This document shows positions 8,816 to 17,026 of a stretch of 64,000 nucleotides of DNA, one piece after another; positions within the stretch are counted from its first letter, which is position 1; every line of letters starts with the position of its first letter. The position numbers were made by a program, and so were the translations under genes. The DNA lies in NCBI RefSeq assembly GCF_002252675.1, contig NZ_NQKY01000012.1, positions 1-64,000 of the forward strand, given 5' to 3'. Below the pieces are notes generated by a model. The model was not told the origin of the DNA and made no database searches. It was given only the letters and a program-made list of their open reading frames with translations. Source of the stretch: Synechococcus sp. BO 8801 (GTDB lineage Bacteria; Cyanobacteriota; Cyanobacteriia; PCC-6307; Cyanobiaceae).

Positions 8816-9202
8816 GTGTTGAGCCCCCTGCTCCCCTTTCCACCCAGCGGCAGGTTCGCACCGTTGCCTCCCCGCTTCCAGCAGACCCGATTCCAGCAAC
8901 GGATCACCCAGTCCGGCAACCTGCTTGAGGCGTGGGCCCAGAACCCCTGGCGCCGCCTTTCCCTGTTGCTGATCGTGCTGCTGGGCGGGTTCGTGATCGG
9001 CGGCAGCGTCGGCTCGATCACCGGCGCCCTCGCCCTGTTCGATCCCCTCGGCGCCCTGGTGTGCGTGCTGGCCATTGAGGTAGCGGCCCGCCTGCGGCGC
9101 AGGCTGCTGGCGCAGCCGCTGAAGCTGCGGCTGCAGGTGCTGGACATGGCCCGCATGGGCCTGCTCTACGGCCTGCTGCTGGATGGCTTCAAGCTGCTCT
9201 GA
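8816..9202 (+). CDS. Ycf20-like (DUF565) membrane protein
   Basis: Up to 128 residues with QTRFQQRI...LLEAWAQNPWRRLSLLLIVLLGGFVIGGSVGSITGALALFDPLGALVCVLAIEVAARL and MARMGLLYGLLLDGFKLL. This is the pattern of the plastid/cyanobacterial Ycf20 family, with two or three membrane helices. In algae and plants Ycf20-like proteins are linked to non-photochemical quenching; whether that holds here is unknown. The start is uncertain: GTG 8816 is used, but the conserved part begins only near residue 20. Confidence 0.8.
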   Translation: MLSPLLPFPPSGRFAPLPPRFQQTRFQQRITQSGNLLEAWAQNPWRRLSLLLIVLLGGFVIGGSVGSITGALALFDPLGALVCVLAIEVAARLRRRLLAQPLKLRLQVLDMARMGLLYGLLLDGFKLL

Positions 9203-9206
9203 GCCC

Positions 9207-10217
9207 TCAGACGGCGGCCAGCAGATAGAGCAGGGCCATCCGGATCGGAATGCCGTTGCGGACCTGCTCCTCCACCAGGCTGCGGCCGGGATCGTCGAGC
9301 AGTTCGCCGGCAATCTCCACCCCCCGGTTCACCGGGCCGGGGTGCAGCACCGGCACGGCGTCGCCGCAGAGGGCCAGGCGCCGGTGGCTGAGGCCGTACT
9401 GGCGGTGGTAGGTGTCCAGGCTGGTGAGCAGGTGCTGCTGCATCCGCTCCTTCTGCAGGCGCAGGGTCATGACGGCGTCGGCCCCGGGCAGGGCCTCCTC
9501 CAGGCGCCGCTCGACCCGCACCCGGCCCCGGGCGGCCACCGGATCGGCCCCCTGGCCCGGCGGCGGAGCCAGCACGAAGTCGGCGAAGCAATCGGGCAAC
9601 AGGGTGGCCGGCCCGCAGAGCACCACGTCGGCGCCGCAGGCGGTGAGGGCCCAGAGGTTGGAGCGGGCCACCCGGGAATGGAGCACGTCGCCGACGATGA
9701 CAATGCGGCGGCCCCGCAGGCTGGCGGGGGAGGGGGCCTCGGGTTCGAAGTGGCGCGCCAGGGTGAACAGGTCGAGCAGGCCCTGGCTGGGGTGGCTGTG
9801 CAGGCCGTCACCGGCGCTGAGCACCGACACCCGCTCGCCGCAGCGGTCGAGGTCGCGGGCCAGGCTGTGGGGCACCCCGGCGCAGCGGTGGCGCACCACC
9901 AGGATGTTGGCGCCCATCGCCACGTAGGTGCGGGCGGTGTCCAGCAGGCTCTCCCCCTTGCTGAGGGAGCTCGACGACGGCGAGAAGCTCTGCACCTCCG
10001 CCGAGAGCCGTTTGGCGGCCAGTTCGAAACTGCTGCGCGTGCGGGTGCTGGGCTCGAAGAACAGGCTGGTCATCAGCCGGCCCTGGAGGGCGGGCAGGCG
10101 GCGGGAGCCGGCCACCGGCAGGGCCCGGAAGCGCTGGGCCAGTTCGAGAACGGTGGCGAAGTCGTCGACCGAGAAGGACGCCAGGTCGAGCACGTGGCGG
10201 TGACTCCAGCCGCTCAA
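9207..10217 (-). CDS. pyrB: Aspartate carbamoyltransferase catalytic chain
   Basis: Joins carbamoyl phosphate to aspartate in pyrimidine synthesis. Motifs: the carbamoyl-phosphate loop [13 protein letters not shown] near residue 45, [21 protein letters not shown] and [10 protein letters not shown]. The start is a TTG at 10217, which gives the family N-terminus (L/M)[15 protein letters not shown]. It overlaps the stop of the upstream mpg gene in the four bases TTGA, so the two are probably translationally coupled. 336 residues, full length. Confidence 0.94.
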   Translation of the reverse strand: MSGWSHRHVLDLASFSVDDFATVLELAQRFRALPVAGSRRLPALQGRLMTSLFFEPSTRTRSSFELAAKRLSAEVQSFSPSSSSLSKGESLLDTARTYVAMGANILVVRHRCAGVPHSLARDLDRCGERVSVLSAGDGLHSHPSQGLLDLFTLARHFEPEAPSPASLRGRRIVIVGDVLHSRVARSNLWALTACGADVVLCGPATLLPDCFADFVLAPPPGQGADPVAARGRVRVERRLEEALPGADAVMTLRLQKERMQQHLLTSLDTYHRQYGLSHRRLALCGDAVPVLHPGPVNRGVEIAGELLDDPGRSLVEEQVRNGIPIRMALLYLLAAV

Positions 10218-10909
10218 GGCGTTCCGCTTCCATCGATCGCCCCAACCGTAGAGGCCAGCAGGGCGGCGAGCCCATCGTGTCGGGGTGTCCGATCGCCGCG
10301 GGCCCGCCGACTGACACTGCGGCTGGCACGCAGGTACCAGCGCCAGGGCAGTTCCTGTCCCTGGGAGACGCCGATGCGCTGGGTCTGCAGCAGCGGCGCC
10401 TCCTGGGGTGCCGGCCCCTCCAGCAGCGCCGCCAGCACCGGCGGCCGCGGGGCCAGCCACAGCCCCGAGGCCGGCGCGGCGATCAGGCCGTCCTGACGGT
10501 GGTCGATGGCGAAGCAGCGGGCCAGCAGGCCGGGGCCGGCCGCATCCCGCTCCGGTGCCCCCGGCAGGGCCGCGGCCCGCAGCAGCACCCCGTTGGCCCA
10601 GTCCCTCCGGCCGGTGACCACGTTGACGCAGTGGTGCACGCCGTAGGTCAGGTACACATAGAAACGGCCGGGCTCCCCGAACAGGGTGTCGTTGCTGGCC
10701 GAACGGCGGCGGTGGCCGTGGCACGCCGGCTCGCTCTGGCAGTAGGCCTCGGTTTCGACGATCACGCCCCACAGCAGGGCGCCCGTCGGCTGGCGCCGCA
10801 GCAGCAGGCAGCCGACCAGCTCCGGCGCCACCAGCTCGGCGGGGCGGGCGAAGAAGGACGGGGGGAGGGCGGGGGCGGGAGGGTCCAGGCGGCTGATCAC
10901 CATTCTCAT
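10214..10909 (-). CDS. mpg: 3-methyladenine DNA glycosylase (AAG/MPG family)
   Basis: Base-excision repair enzyme that removes alkylated purines. Family hallmarks: [29 protein letters not shown] (catalytic Glu), [17 protein letters not shown] and [12 protein letters not shown]. 231 residues, slightly long because of a divergent C-terminal tail. Two near starts exist (ATG 10909 or ATG 10903). The stop overlaps the TTG start of pyrB. Confidence 0.92.
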   Translation of the reverse strand: MRMVISRLDPPAPALPPSFFARPAELVAPELVGCLLLRRQPTGALLWGVIVETEAYCQSEPACHGHRRRSASNDTLFGEPGRFYVYLTYGVHHCVNVVTGRRDWANGVLLRAAALPGAPERDAAGPGLLARCFAIDHRQDGLIAAPASGLWLAPRPPVLAALLEGPAPQEAPLLQTQRIGVSQGQELPWRWYLRASRSVSRRARGDRTPRHDGLAALLASTVGAIDGSGTP

Positions 10910-10954
10910 TTCTGCAACCGTGTCCGTTGGTACGGCAGGGGCCGGAACAGACGT

Positions 10955-10984
10955 CTTAACCAGGTCTTAACCGAGGGATAACGT
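10955..10984 (+). promoter_or_regulatory. Possible Pho box (three 8-bp repeats, 11-bp spacing)
   Basis: CTTAACCA, CTTAACCG and GATAACGT are spaced by three bases each. This matches the cyanobacterial SphR/PhoB layout of tandem 8-mers close to PyTTAAPyPy(T/A). It ends only nine bases before the ATG of the sulfotransferase gene, unusually close for a normal promoter. Either the true start lies further downstream, or the match has another meaning. Confidence 0.45.
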
Positions 10985-10993
10985 TGGGCGGCC

Positions 10994-11713
10994 ATGGCGA
11001 AGCGCTACTCCACTCTCGATCGGCTGCGCTTCACCCGGACGGGCCTGAAGGCACGCCTCAACTACCTGAAGTCCAGGTACATCTTTGTGCACGTCCCCAG
11101 GTGCGGCGGCACCTATGCCTCCACCCTGATTCACGGCAGGCCCCTGGGCCATCTCTATGCGGATTTCATCCGGAGGAAGCTTCTTGGTGATGGCCAGTAT
11201 TCCGCCCGAACGTCCGTCGCCTTCGTTCGCTGTCCCGTCGAGCGGCTGATTTCGGCCTACTGCTTCTCCCTCCGTGGCGGCACCGATCTGGTGTCCCAGT
11301 TTCCGCTGCACAGGCCACCCCGCTGGGCGCTGACGGACTTTCGGACCTTCTGCCAGGACTGGCTGTTTCAGCAGAGTCTGCACCGGGTCGACTTCATCTT
11401 CAGACCCCAGAGCTGGTGGCTGTTCGACGAATCCGGCCAGCTGATCGTTGACGAGGTCAACCATCTGAGCCGGCTGGATTCATGGCTTCAGGAGAAGGGC
11501 TTCGTCACCGAAGCCAGCCCGGTGAACGTCAACGCCTCGGAGCGGGGTCTGGCGGATGAAGCACGCAGGGCCCTGAGTCCGTCCCTGATCGCCTCGATCC
11601 GCGATCTCTACGCCCAGGATGTGGCGCTGCTCAGCGGCCACCTCTCCTGCACCCCCGCGGAGCCGGCCACGGTGCGGGGAAGCGGACGACAGCTCTCCCC
11701 TGTGCACCGTTGA
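10994..11713 (+). CDS. Sulfotransferase family protein
   Basis: 239 residues. The PAPS-binding signatures of the Sulfotransfer_2-type fold are visible: the 5'-phosphosulfate loop YIFVHVPRCGGTYAS near residues 29-43 and the 3'-phosphate loop FVRCPVERLISAY near 77-89. It would move sulfate from PAPS to a carbohydrate or other acceptor, probably at the envelope; the substrate is unknown. No membrane anchor is evident. It stands alone on its strand, divergent from mpg, with a Pho-box-like repeat just upstream, which might tie it to phosphate status. Confidence 0.75.
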   Translation: MAKRYSTLDRLRFTRTGLKARLNYLKSRYIFVHVPRCGGTYASTLIHGRPLGHLYADFIRRKLLGDGQYSARTSVAFVRCPVERLISAYCFSLRGGTDLVSQFPLHRPPRWALTDFRTFCQDWLFQQSLHRVDFIFRPQSWWLFDESGQLIVDEVNHLSRLDSWLQEKGFVTEASPVNVNASERGLADEARRALSPSLIASIRDLYAQDVALLSGHLSCTPAEPATVRGSGRQLSPVHR

Positions 11714-11778
11714 GGCGTCTGCGGGCCACACTGACAGCAGCGGTGAACAGCCCTTCGCCCGCCGATCCACACCCCTCC

Positions 11779-11916
11779 ATGGAAACCGCCAGCTTCAACC
11801 TCGGCACCGTCCTTCTGGCCGTCAGCGGCCTGTTCGTGCTGACCACCCTGTTCTTCGGCACCAAGGGCGGCTACTACGACACCGACGACTACGACGGCAA
11901 CGGCACCGCCCACTGA
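11779..11916 (+). CDS. Small single-pass membrane protein, picocyanobacterial
   Basis: 45 residues: a short N-terminus, one strongly hydrophobic helix (about residues 9-28, LGTVLLAVSGLFVLTTLFFG) and a polar acidic tail rich in Tyr, Asp and Gly. This size and shape are typical of small subunits of photosynthetic or NDH complexes, but I cannot assign it to PsbX, PsbM, PetM, PetN or NdhP/Q. A longer in-frame start at 11710 overlaps the sulfotransferase stop and is less likely. Confidence 0.65.
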   Translation: METASFNLGTVLLAVSGLFVLTTLFFGTKGGYYDTDDYDGNGTAH

Positions 11917-11959
11917 GAGCCCGCTCAGGCAGGGAGGCCGGCGGCCGTCGGGCCCATGA

Positions 11960-12256
11960 TCAGGAACTCCCCAGCCGTTCGGCCTCGGGGCAGTCGCCGG
12001 TGGTGGGCAGGTCGTCGGCATCGGCGGAGCGGCTCACCGAGGCCAGCCGGGTGCTGACGGCCCCGATCGAGGCCAGCCGGACGCTCTCCTCCCAGCTGTG
12101 GCGCTCGTCGCCGTCCTCGTCGTCGTAGCGGAGGGTGACCAGATCGCCCTCGATCTCCACCACCAGGGCCCTCTCGATCCAGCGCTGCTGGTCCAGCAGG
12201 TAGACCCAGACCGGTCGCTGCTCCAGGCGAAATCGGTCGAGCTTGCGATGCAGCAT
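11960..12256 (-). CDS. Conserved cyanobacterial protein (DUF6679-like)
   Basis: 98 residues from ATG 12256: MLHRKLDRFRLEQRPVWVYLLDQQRWIERALVVEIEGDLVTLRYDDEDGDE..SWEESVRL.SIGAVSTRLASV, ending with DCPEAERL. I recall a cyanobacteria-wide small family with this sequence, annotated DUF6679; the number needs a profile check. The beta-rich core resembles a small SH3/Tudor-like barrel (inference). It is divergent from the creatininase-like gene, with a short overlap-free gap if that gene starts at 12306. Function unknown. Confidence 0.75.
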   Translation of the reverse strand: MLHRKLDRFRLEQRPVWVYLLDQQRWIERALVVEIEGDLVTLRYDDEDGDERHSWEESVRLASIGAVSTRLASVSRSADADDLPTTGDCPEAERLGSS

Positions 12257-12305
12257 CGTGACGCCGCGGATAGGGTCGATCCTAGGCAGCACGGCGCCTG
12301 TCGCC

Positions 12306-13145
12306 ATGTTCACCATGACCCGATCGATGCCCAGCACCGCCCCAGGCCCCAGCACGGTTCCGGGCCCCGTCGCCAGCACCGAGGCGATCCGGCTGCAGTT
12401 GCGCAGCTGGCCCGAGGTGGAGGACTACCTGACCCGCTGCCGGGGGGTGATCGTGCCGCTGGGCTCCACCGAGCAGCACGGGCCCACCGGCGCCATCGGC
12501 ACCGACGCCCTCACCGCCGAGGCCGTGGCCCTGGAGGTGGGTCGCCGCACCGGGGTGCTGGTGACGCCGGCCCAGGCCTTCGGCATGGCCGAACACCATC
12601 TGGGCTTCGCCGGCACCATCAGCCTGCAGCCCTCCACCCTGCTGGCCGTGCTCCATGACGTGGTGCTCTCACTGGCCCGCCACGGCTTCGAGCGCATCTA
12701 CGTAATCAACGGCCACGGCGGCAACATCGCCACCGCCCGGGCCGCCTTCGCCCAGGCCTACGGCACGGCCGCGGCCCGGGGGCTGCCGGGCGCCGAGCGG
12801 CTGCGCTGCCGTCTGGCCAACTGGTTCACCGCCGGCCCGGTGATGCGCGAGGCCCGCGATCGCTACGGCGACCGGGAGGGGCACCACGCCACCCCCAGCG
12901 AGATCGCCCTCACCCTGCACCTGGAGCCCAGCCTCAACGCCAAGCAGCGGCCCCTGCCGGAGGCGGCCCCCGCCGGGCCGATCCACGGCCCCGAGGACTT
13001 CCGCCGCCGCCATCCCGATGGCCGCATGGGCTCCGACCCCTTCCTGGCCACGGCCGACCACGGCGCCCGCTTCCTGGAGCTGGCGGCGGCGGCCCTGGCC
13101 GACGACCTGGCCGACTTCCTGGGGCCGGAAGGGGAAGCCAGCTGA
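12306..13145 (+). CDS. Creatininase family protein (amidohydrolase)
   Basis: 279 residues from ATG 12306 (ATG 12315 also possible). Creatininase-type metal-binding motifs are present: VIVPLGSTEQHGPTGAIGTD (His and Asp ligands) near residues 40-60, NGHGGN near 115 and GDREGHHATPSEIALTL near 170-186 (Glu and His). Such proteins hydrolyse cyclic amides; members act on creatinine, formamido-riboflavin precursors and others, so the substrate is open. Followed after about 48 bases by gatC. Confidence 0.85.
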   Translation: MFTMTRSMPSTAPGPSTVPGPVASTEAIRLQLRSWPEVEDYLTRCRGVIVPLGSTEQHGPTGAIGTDALTAEAVALEVGRRTGVLVTPAQAFGMAEHHLGFAGTISLQPSTLLAVLHDVVLSLARHGFERIYVINGHGGNIATARAAFAQAYGTAAARGLPGAERLRCRLANWFTAGPVMREARDRYGDREGHHATPSEIALTLHLEPSLNAKQRPLPEAAPAGPIHGPEDFRRRHPDGRMGSDPFLATADHGARFLELAAAALADDLADFLGPEGEAS

Positions 13146-13193
13146 GGCGGCGACGGCCGCGGCTAGGTTCGGACGACGACGACGAGCGCGACG

Positions 13194-13487
13194 ATGGAGC
13201 GGATCACGGCCGAGGATGTGCGCAAGGTGGCCCAGCTGGCCCGCCTGGCCCTGCCCGAGGAGCGGATCGCCACCTACACCGTTCAGCTGGAGCGGATCCT
13301 CGACTACGTCGCCCACCTCGAGCAGGTGGACACCGAAGGGGTGCCCCCCACCACCCGGGCCGTTGAGGTGGTCAACGTGACCCGCCCCGACGCGGTGGAC
13401 CCCACCCCGGTGCGCGAGGAGCTGCTTTCCCTGGCCCCCCAGCGGGAGGGGGATTTCTTCCGCGTGCCCAAGATCCTGGGCGACTAG
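13194..13487 (+). CDS. gatC: Asp-tRNA(Asn)/Glu-tRNA(Gln) amidotransferase subunit C
   Basis: 97 residues. GatC clamps GatA and GatB in the transamidosome that makes Gln-tRNA(Gln) from Glu-tRNA(Gln). The family pattern is clear: [40 protein letters not shown] and [19 protein letters not shown]. GatA and GatB are not in the window. The stop overlaps the stop of the convergent crtR by four bases. Confidence 0.94.
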   Translation: MERITAEDVRKVAQLARLALPEERIATYTVQLERILDYVAHLEQVDTEGVPPTTRAVEVVNVTRPDAVDPTPVREELLSLAPQREGDFFRVPKILGD

Positions 13488-14503
13488 CGCACCGGCGAGA
13501 CGGCGGTGCGGTGCAACAGCTCAAGCACCCGCCGGCGGGCATGGCGGGTGGGCATCAGCCTGACGATCGGCCGAAGCCGGCTGCGACGCTTCTTGTGGGA
13601 GCGCACTCCCAGGAAGATGTCGTAGAGGAAGTTGAGGCTGTCGGTACGGGTTTCGAACAATCCAAGCCGCTGGGGTGAACCCTTGGCATCAAGAATCGGC
13701 TTGGTGGCGTGATACGCCGGCTGGTATTCGAACCAGGGGATCGACGGCCAGAGATGGTGGATCAGGTGATAATTCTGGCCCATGATCAGCCAGTTCATCA
13801 GCCTGCTGGGATAGACGCGGGCGTTGTGCCAGCGGTTGCGGGACTGGAAGGGACGGTGGGGCAGGTAGTCGAAGAACAGACCGAGGGTGACGCCCACCAT
13901 CAGGGCCGGTGCGAACCAGCAGTTGAAGACGAACGGCAGGAAGTTGTGCTGGGCGGCCGCCACCACGATCAGCACGAAGATGGTGCGGGCCAGGACCCAC
14001 TCGAACAGCTCGTTGTGGCGCCAGAGGCGATGGCGGAAGAAGAAAACTTCGTGATAGAAGAACCGCGGCGCGATCAGCCACAGGGGCCCGAAGGTGCTGA
14101 CGATGTGGTCGGGATCGAGCTTGGGATCGTTGACGTGGGCGTGGTGCTGCAGATGCACCCGGGTGAACACCGGGAAGCTGAAGCCCAGCAGCAGGGCGGC
14201 CCCATGGCCCATCACCGCGTTCCAGATGCGGTTGGGATGGGCGGCGTTGTGGCAGGCGTCGTGGATGACGGTGCCCTCCAGGTGCAGGGCCAGGAAGCCC
14301 AGGGCCAGCAGGGGCGGCAGGGGCCAGCCGCCCACGAACCAGCCCCAGATCGTCAGGGCCGCCAGGCCGTAGCCGGCCAGGAACAGGCCCACCGTGGGGT
14401 TCCAGGCGGCGGGGGGATCCAGGTACTCCCGGGGGACGCTGAGCCGAGGCACGGGCGTGGTGGAAGCCACGGGGGCGGACGTGGGTGCCAGCGTGTCTGT
14501 CAT
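13484..14503 (-). CDS. crtR: Beta-carotene hydroxylase (fatty-acid-desaturase type)
   Basis: Membrane di-iron enzyme that hydroxylates beta-ionone rings to make zeaxanthin. Three histidine boxes are visible: HDACHNAAH near residue 85, [10 protein letters not shown] near 119 and [15 protein letters not shown] near 245, with hydrophobic helices between. 339 residues. The N-terminal 30 residues are a variable, Thr/Ser/Pro-rich stretch. Monocistronic and convergent with gatC. Confidence 0.92.
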   Translation of the reverse strand: MTDTLAPTSAPVASTTPVPRLSVPREYLDPPAAWNPTVGLFLAGYGLAALTIWGWFVGGWPLPPLLALGFLALHLEGTVIHDACHNAAHPNRIWNAVMGHGAALLLGFSFPVFTRVHLQHHAHVNDPKLDPDHIVSTFGPLWLIAPRFFYHEVFFFRHRLWRHNELFEWVLARTIFVLIVVAAAQHNFLPFVFNCWFAPALMVGVTLGLFFDYLPHRPFQSRNRWHNARVYPSRLMNWLIMGQNYHLIHHLWPSIPWFEYQPAYHATKPILDAKGSPQRLGLFETRTDSLNFLYDIFLGVRSHKKRRSRLRPIVRLMPTRHARRRVLELLHRTAVSPVR

Positions 14504-14588
14504 GGCCTGGGCCAGGTCCGGATCCCCGAAGGAGGACCCAGATTACGGAACCCGCCCGGTCGGCGCGACAGGATCCGGGACGGCGCCA

Positions 14589-16142
14589 TCACGGCTGGTT
14601 GGCAGCGACCGGCAGGGTGCGCAGGTTGGCGGTGACATCCACCAGGGGGAACTCCGTGGCTCCCCAGCCATCGGGGGGCATGAGCGGGGGCGCGTCCGGA
14701 CCCGGGGCCGCGGCGGCACCGGCGGCGAAGGCGCCGTCGGTCCAGGCCAGAAGCAGACCCCGCAGGGCGCCGCCGCCCTGCTCATAGGAGGAGCGCAGGT
14801 TGAAGTGGTCGCCATCCTTGGCCAGCACCAGCCGGTGGCCGCCGCCGGCATTGCGCGCCTCCAGCGCCATGGGCCTGAGGGCCTCGGGCCCCGAGGGCAC
14901 CACCCAGTCGCGGCTGCCGCTCACCAGCAGCACCCGGCCGTTCATGGCCTTGGCCGAGCCCTGATCGAACAGCAGCGACATCGGCGGGCTGACCGCCACC
15001 ACCGCCTTGACCCGGGGGTCGGCCAGGCCGGCCTGGTCGGCGGAGGTGAGGAAACTGCACTGCAGCACCCAGCTGACGTTGCGGGCCGGATTGGTGACGT
15101 CCTTGCAGAAGCGGTTGAGCAGGGCGGCGCTGGGCCGGGCCCCGGCCAGCTGCAGCGACGTGGTGGCGCCGTAGGACTGCCCCATCGCCACAACGGCATC
15201 GGTGCGCAGACCGGCCGGCAGCCCCAGGCTGCCCGCCGCAGCCGCATCGATGGCGGAGGTCATGTCCATCGGCCGCAGCTTCAGGTCCTCCGGCTTGGGG
15301 GGCGGCACCTCGCCGGAGAGCATGGCCTGCTGCTGCGACTTATCGCTGCCGGGGTGGCGGGGCAGCAGCACGGTGTAGCCATGGCTGGCCAGGTGCTTGC
15401 CCCAGCCCTCGAAGCTTTCGGGGGAGTCCCAGAGGCCATGGGAGATCAGCACGAGGCGGCCGTTGGCGCCGGTTTCCGGCTGGATCGTGACGACCTGCAG
15501 GGGCTTGGGGCGATGGGTGACGGGGATCGCCAGCTCCTGACGCTTCACCGCCAGCGGGCCGGCCTGGCTGAGGGCCGGGCTGATGCCGGCGGCGGGCATC
15601 GAGGTCACCAGGTCGTTGCCCTGGCGTTGCTGGTTGGCGAGTCGATCGATGGCGAAGACCACCCGCTGCAGATCCACCGAGGCGCTCTTGCCGGGCAGGG
15701 CCTCGAGCACCTCCAGCAGGTTGAGGCTGCCCTTGGCCTGGCTGCTCTCCAGGGAGGTCGCCAGCTGGCTGGAGTCCAGCGGCTGGCGCACCCCCTCGAC
15801 CAGCACCACTGAAGAGATCAGCAGCAGCACCTGGTTGACCAGGGGCGAACCCACCGACTGCTCGGCGAAGGCCTTGACCGGCAGAGGCAGGGGTGTCTGG
15901 AAGGCCTCCACCAGCCGGCGGCCGATGGCGCCGTTGGTGGCCCGATCCAGCTCGGCGAGGTCACTGTCGCCGGAGAGCAGGCTGCGCTGATCCCTCAGTT
16001 CCCTGAGCTGGATGGTGAACGCCGTCTCGAGCAGGGGCAGGCTGAGCTGGATTTCCTCGAGGGCCCGGGCCGGAGCCGCCGCCGCCAGGAGGGAGCCTGC
16101 ACCCAGGAGCAGCGCCGTGAGCTGGCGGAGAGGGCTCTTCAT
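14589..16142 (-). CDS. Secreted alpha/beta hydrolase with N-terminal DUF1400-type domain
   Basis: 517 residues with a Sec signal peptide (hydrophobic about 8-27, cleavage near ARA-LEE). An N-terminal helical cyanobacterial domain (about 28-190, DUF1400-like) is followed by an alpha/beta hydrolase domain. It shows LISHGLWDSPESF near residue 230, the nucleophile elbow GQSYGAT near 322, and a late Asp/His region (SGSRDWVVPSG; KDGDHFN). It resembles platelet-activating-factor acetylhydrolase or dienelactone hydrolase relatives. Likely periplasmic; substrate unknown. Confidence 0.82.
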   Translation of the reverse strand: MKSPLRQLTALLLGAGSLLAAAAPARALEEIQLSLPLLETAFTIQLRELRDQRSLLSGDSDLAELDRATNGAIGRRLVEAFQTPLPLPVKAFAEQSVGSPLVNQVLLLISSVVLVEGVRQPLDSSQLATSLESSQAKGSLNLLEVLEALPGKSASVDLQRVVFAIDRLANQQRQGNDLVTSMPAAGISPALSQAGPLAVKRQELAIPVTHRPKPLQVVTIQPETGANGRLVLISHGLWDSPESFEGWGKHLASHGYTVLLPRHPGSDKSQQQAMLSGEVPPPKPEDLKLRPMDMTSAIDAAAAGSLGLPAGLRTDAVVAMGQSYGATTSLQLAGARPSAALLNRFCKDVTNPARNVSWVLQCSFLTSADQAGLADPRVKAVVAVSPPMSLLFDQGSAKAMNGRVLLVSGSRDWVVPSGPEALRPMALEARNAGGGHRLVLAKDGDHFNLRSSYEQGGGALRGLLLAWTDGAFAAGAAAAPGPDAPPLMPPDGWGATEFPLVDVTANLRTLPVAANQP

Positions 16143-16212
16143 GTCGGCGATTCCGTTGATGGGCAGCGTAGGTGTGTCCGCGAAGACGCCACCTCCTACC
16201 GATCAGGGGGGA

Positions 16213-16294
<82 letters not shown>

Positions 16295-16365
16295 GCCTGC
16301 TGGACTCTAGACAGGTCGGCCGGCGCCATCCGGCGGGATCGGCCATCCGGTGGTCACCGCCCAGA

Positions 16366-17001
16366 ATGGCGCCAGACGTCGCCCCGGCCATGCTTGCCAC
16401 CCTCGGAGGCCTCCTGGCCCTGCTGCTGGGGCTGCTGCTGCTGCTGCTGCCCCTGCTGGCCTCCGAACTGAGCCGGGCGAGGGATTCGGTCTGGGGGGCG
16501 GTGGTGCTGCTGCTGGGCCTGGTGCTTGTGACCAGCGCCGAGCGGCTCACGGGCGCGCCGATGCTGGCGGTGCTCTGCGGCGGCCTGCTGATCGGCCGGC
16601 TCGGGGTGGAGGTGGGCCAGGCCCGCTGGCGCCTGCTCACCGACGAGGAGCGCCAGCGGCTGTGGTCGTTGGAGCGCTGGCAGACCAGCCTCAGCCAGCT
16701 CGGCGCCTCCCTGGCGCGGCTGCTGCAACTGGCCGGCGGCATGGCCAGCGGTCTGGGGACCTGGCTGGCGGAACGGCGCGCCACCCGCCCCGCCAGCACC
16801 AAGAAGTGGGTGCGGCCCGAAGCGGAGGCTGTCGCCGCCTCAGGCGCCGAGCCCGCCGTGGTGACGGAGACGGCCGGCGAGGAGCCGGTGGTGGTCAGCG
16901 ACTTCGAGGCGATCGACGCCCTGCTGGAGCAAGCGGTCCCGGAAGCCCCGCCCGAGCCGGTGACGCCGCAGCCGGAGGAGGGTCTCGGCGAGGCGGGATA
17001 A
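16366..17001 (+). CDS. Ycf66-like membrane protein
   Basis: 211 residues. The first about 75 residues form two or three hydrophobic helices (LLALLLGLLLLLLPLLA; WGAVVLLLGLVLVTSAERLTG; MLAVLCGGLLIGRLGVEVG), followed by QARWRLLTDEERQRL and an acidic, low-complexity C-terminal tail. The helix pattern and the post-helix motif resemble picocyanobacterial Ycf66 proteins; moderate certainty. Function is unknown. It ends 25 bases before ileS, with which it is probably cotranscribed. Confidence 0.65.
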   Translation: MAPDVAPAMLATLGGLLALLLGLLLLLLPLLASELSRARDSVWGAVVLLLGLVLVTSAERLTGAPMLAVLCGGLLIGRLGVEVGQARWRLLTDEERQRLWSLERWQTSLSQLGASLARLLQLAGGMASGLGTWLAERRATRPASTKKWVRPEAEAVAASGAEPAVVTETAGEEPVVVSDFEAIDALLEQAVPEAPPEPVTPQPEEGLGEAG

Positions 17002-17026
17002 TCCAGCCTTCTCGCGCTCCGGCGAC

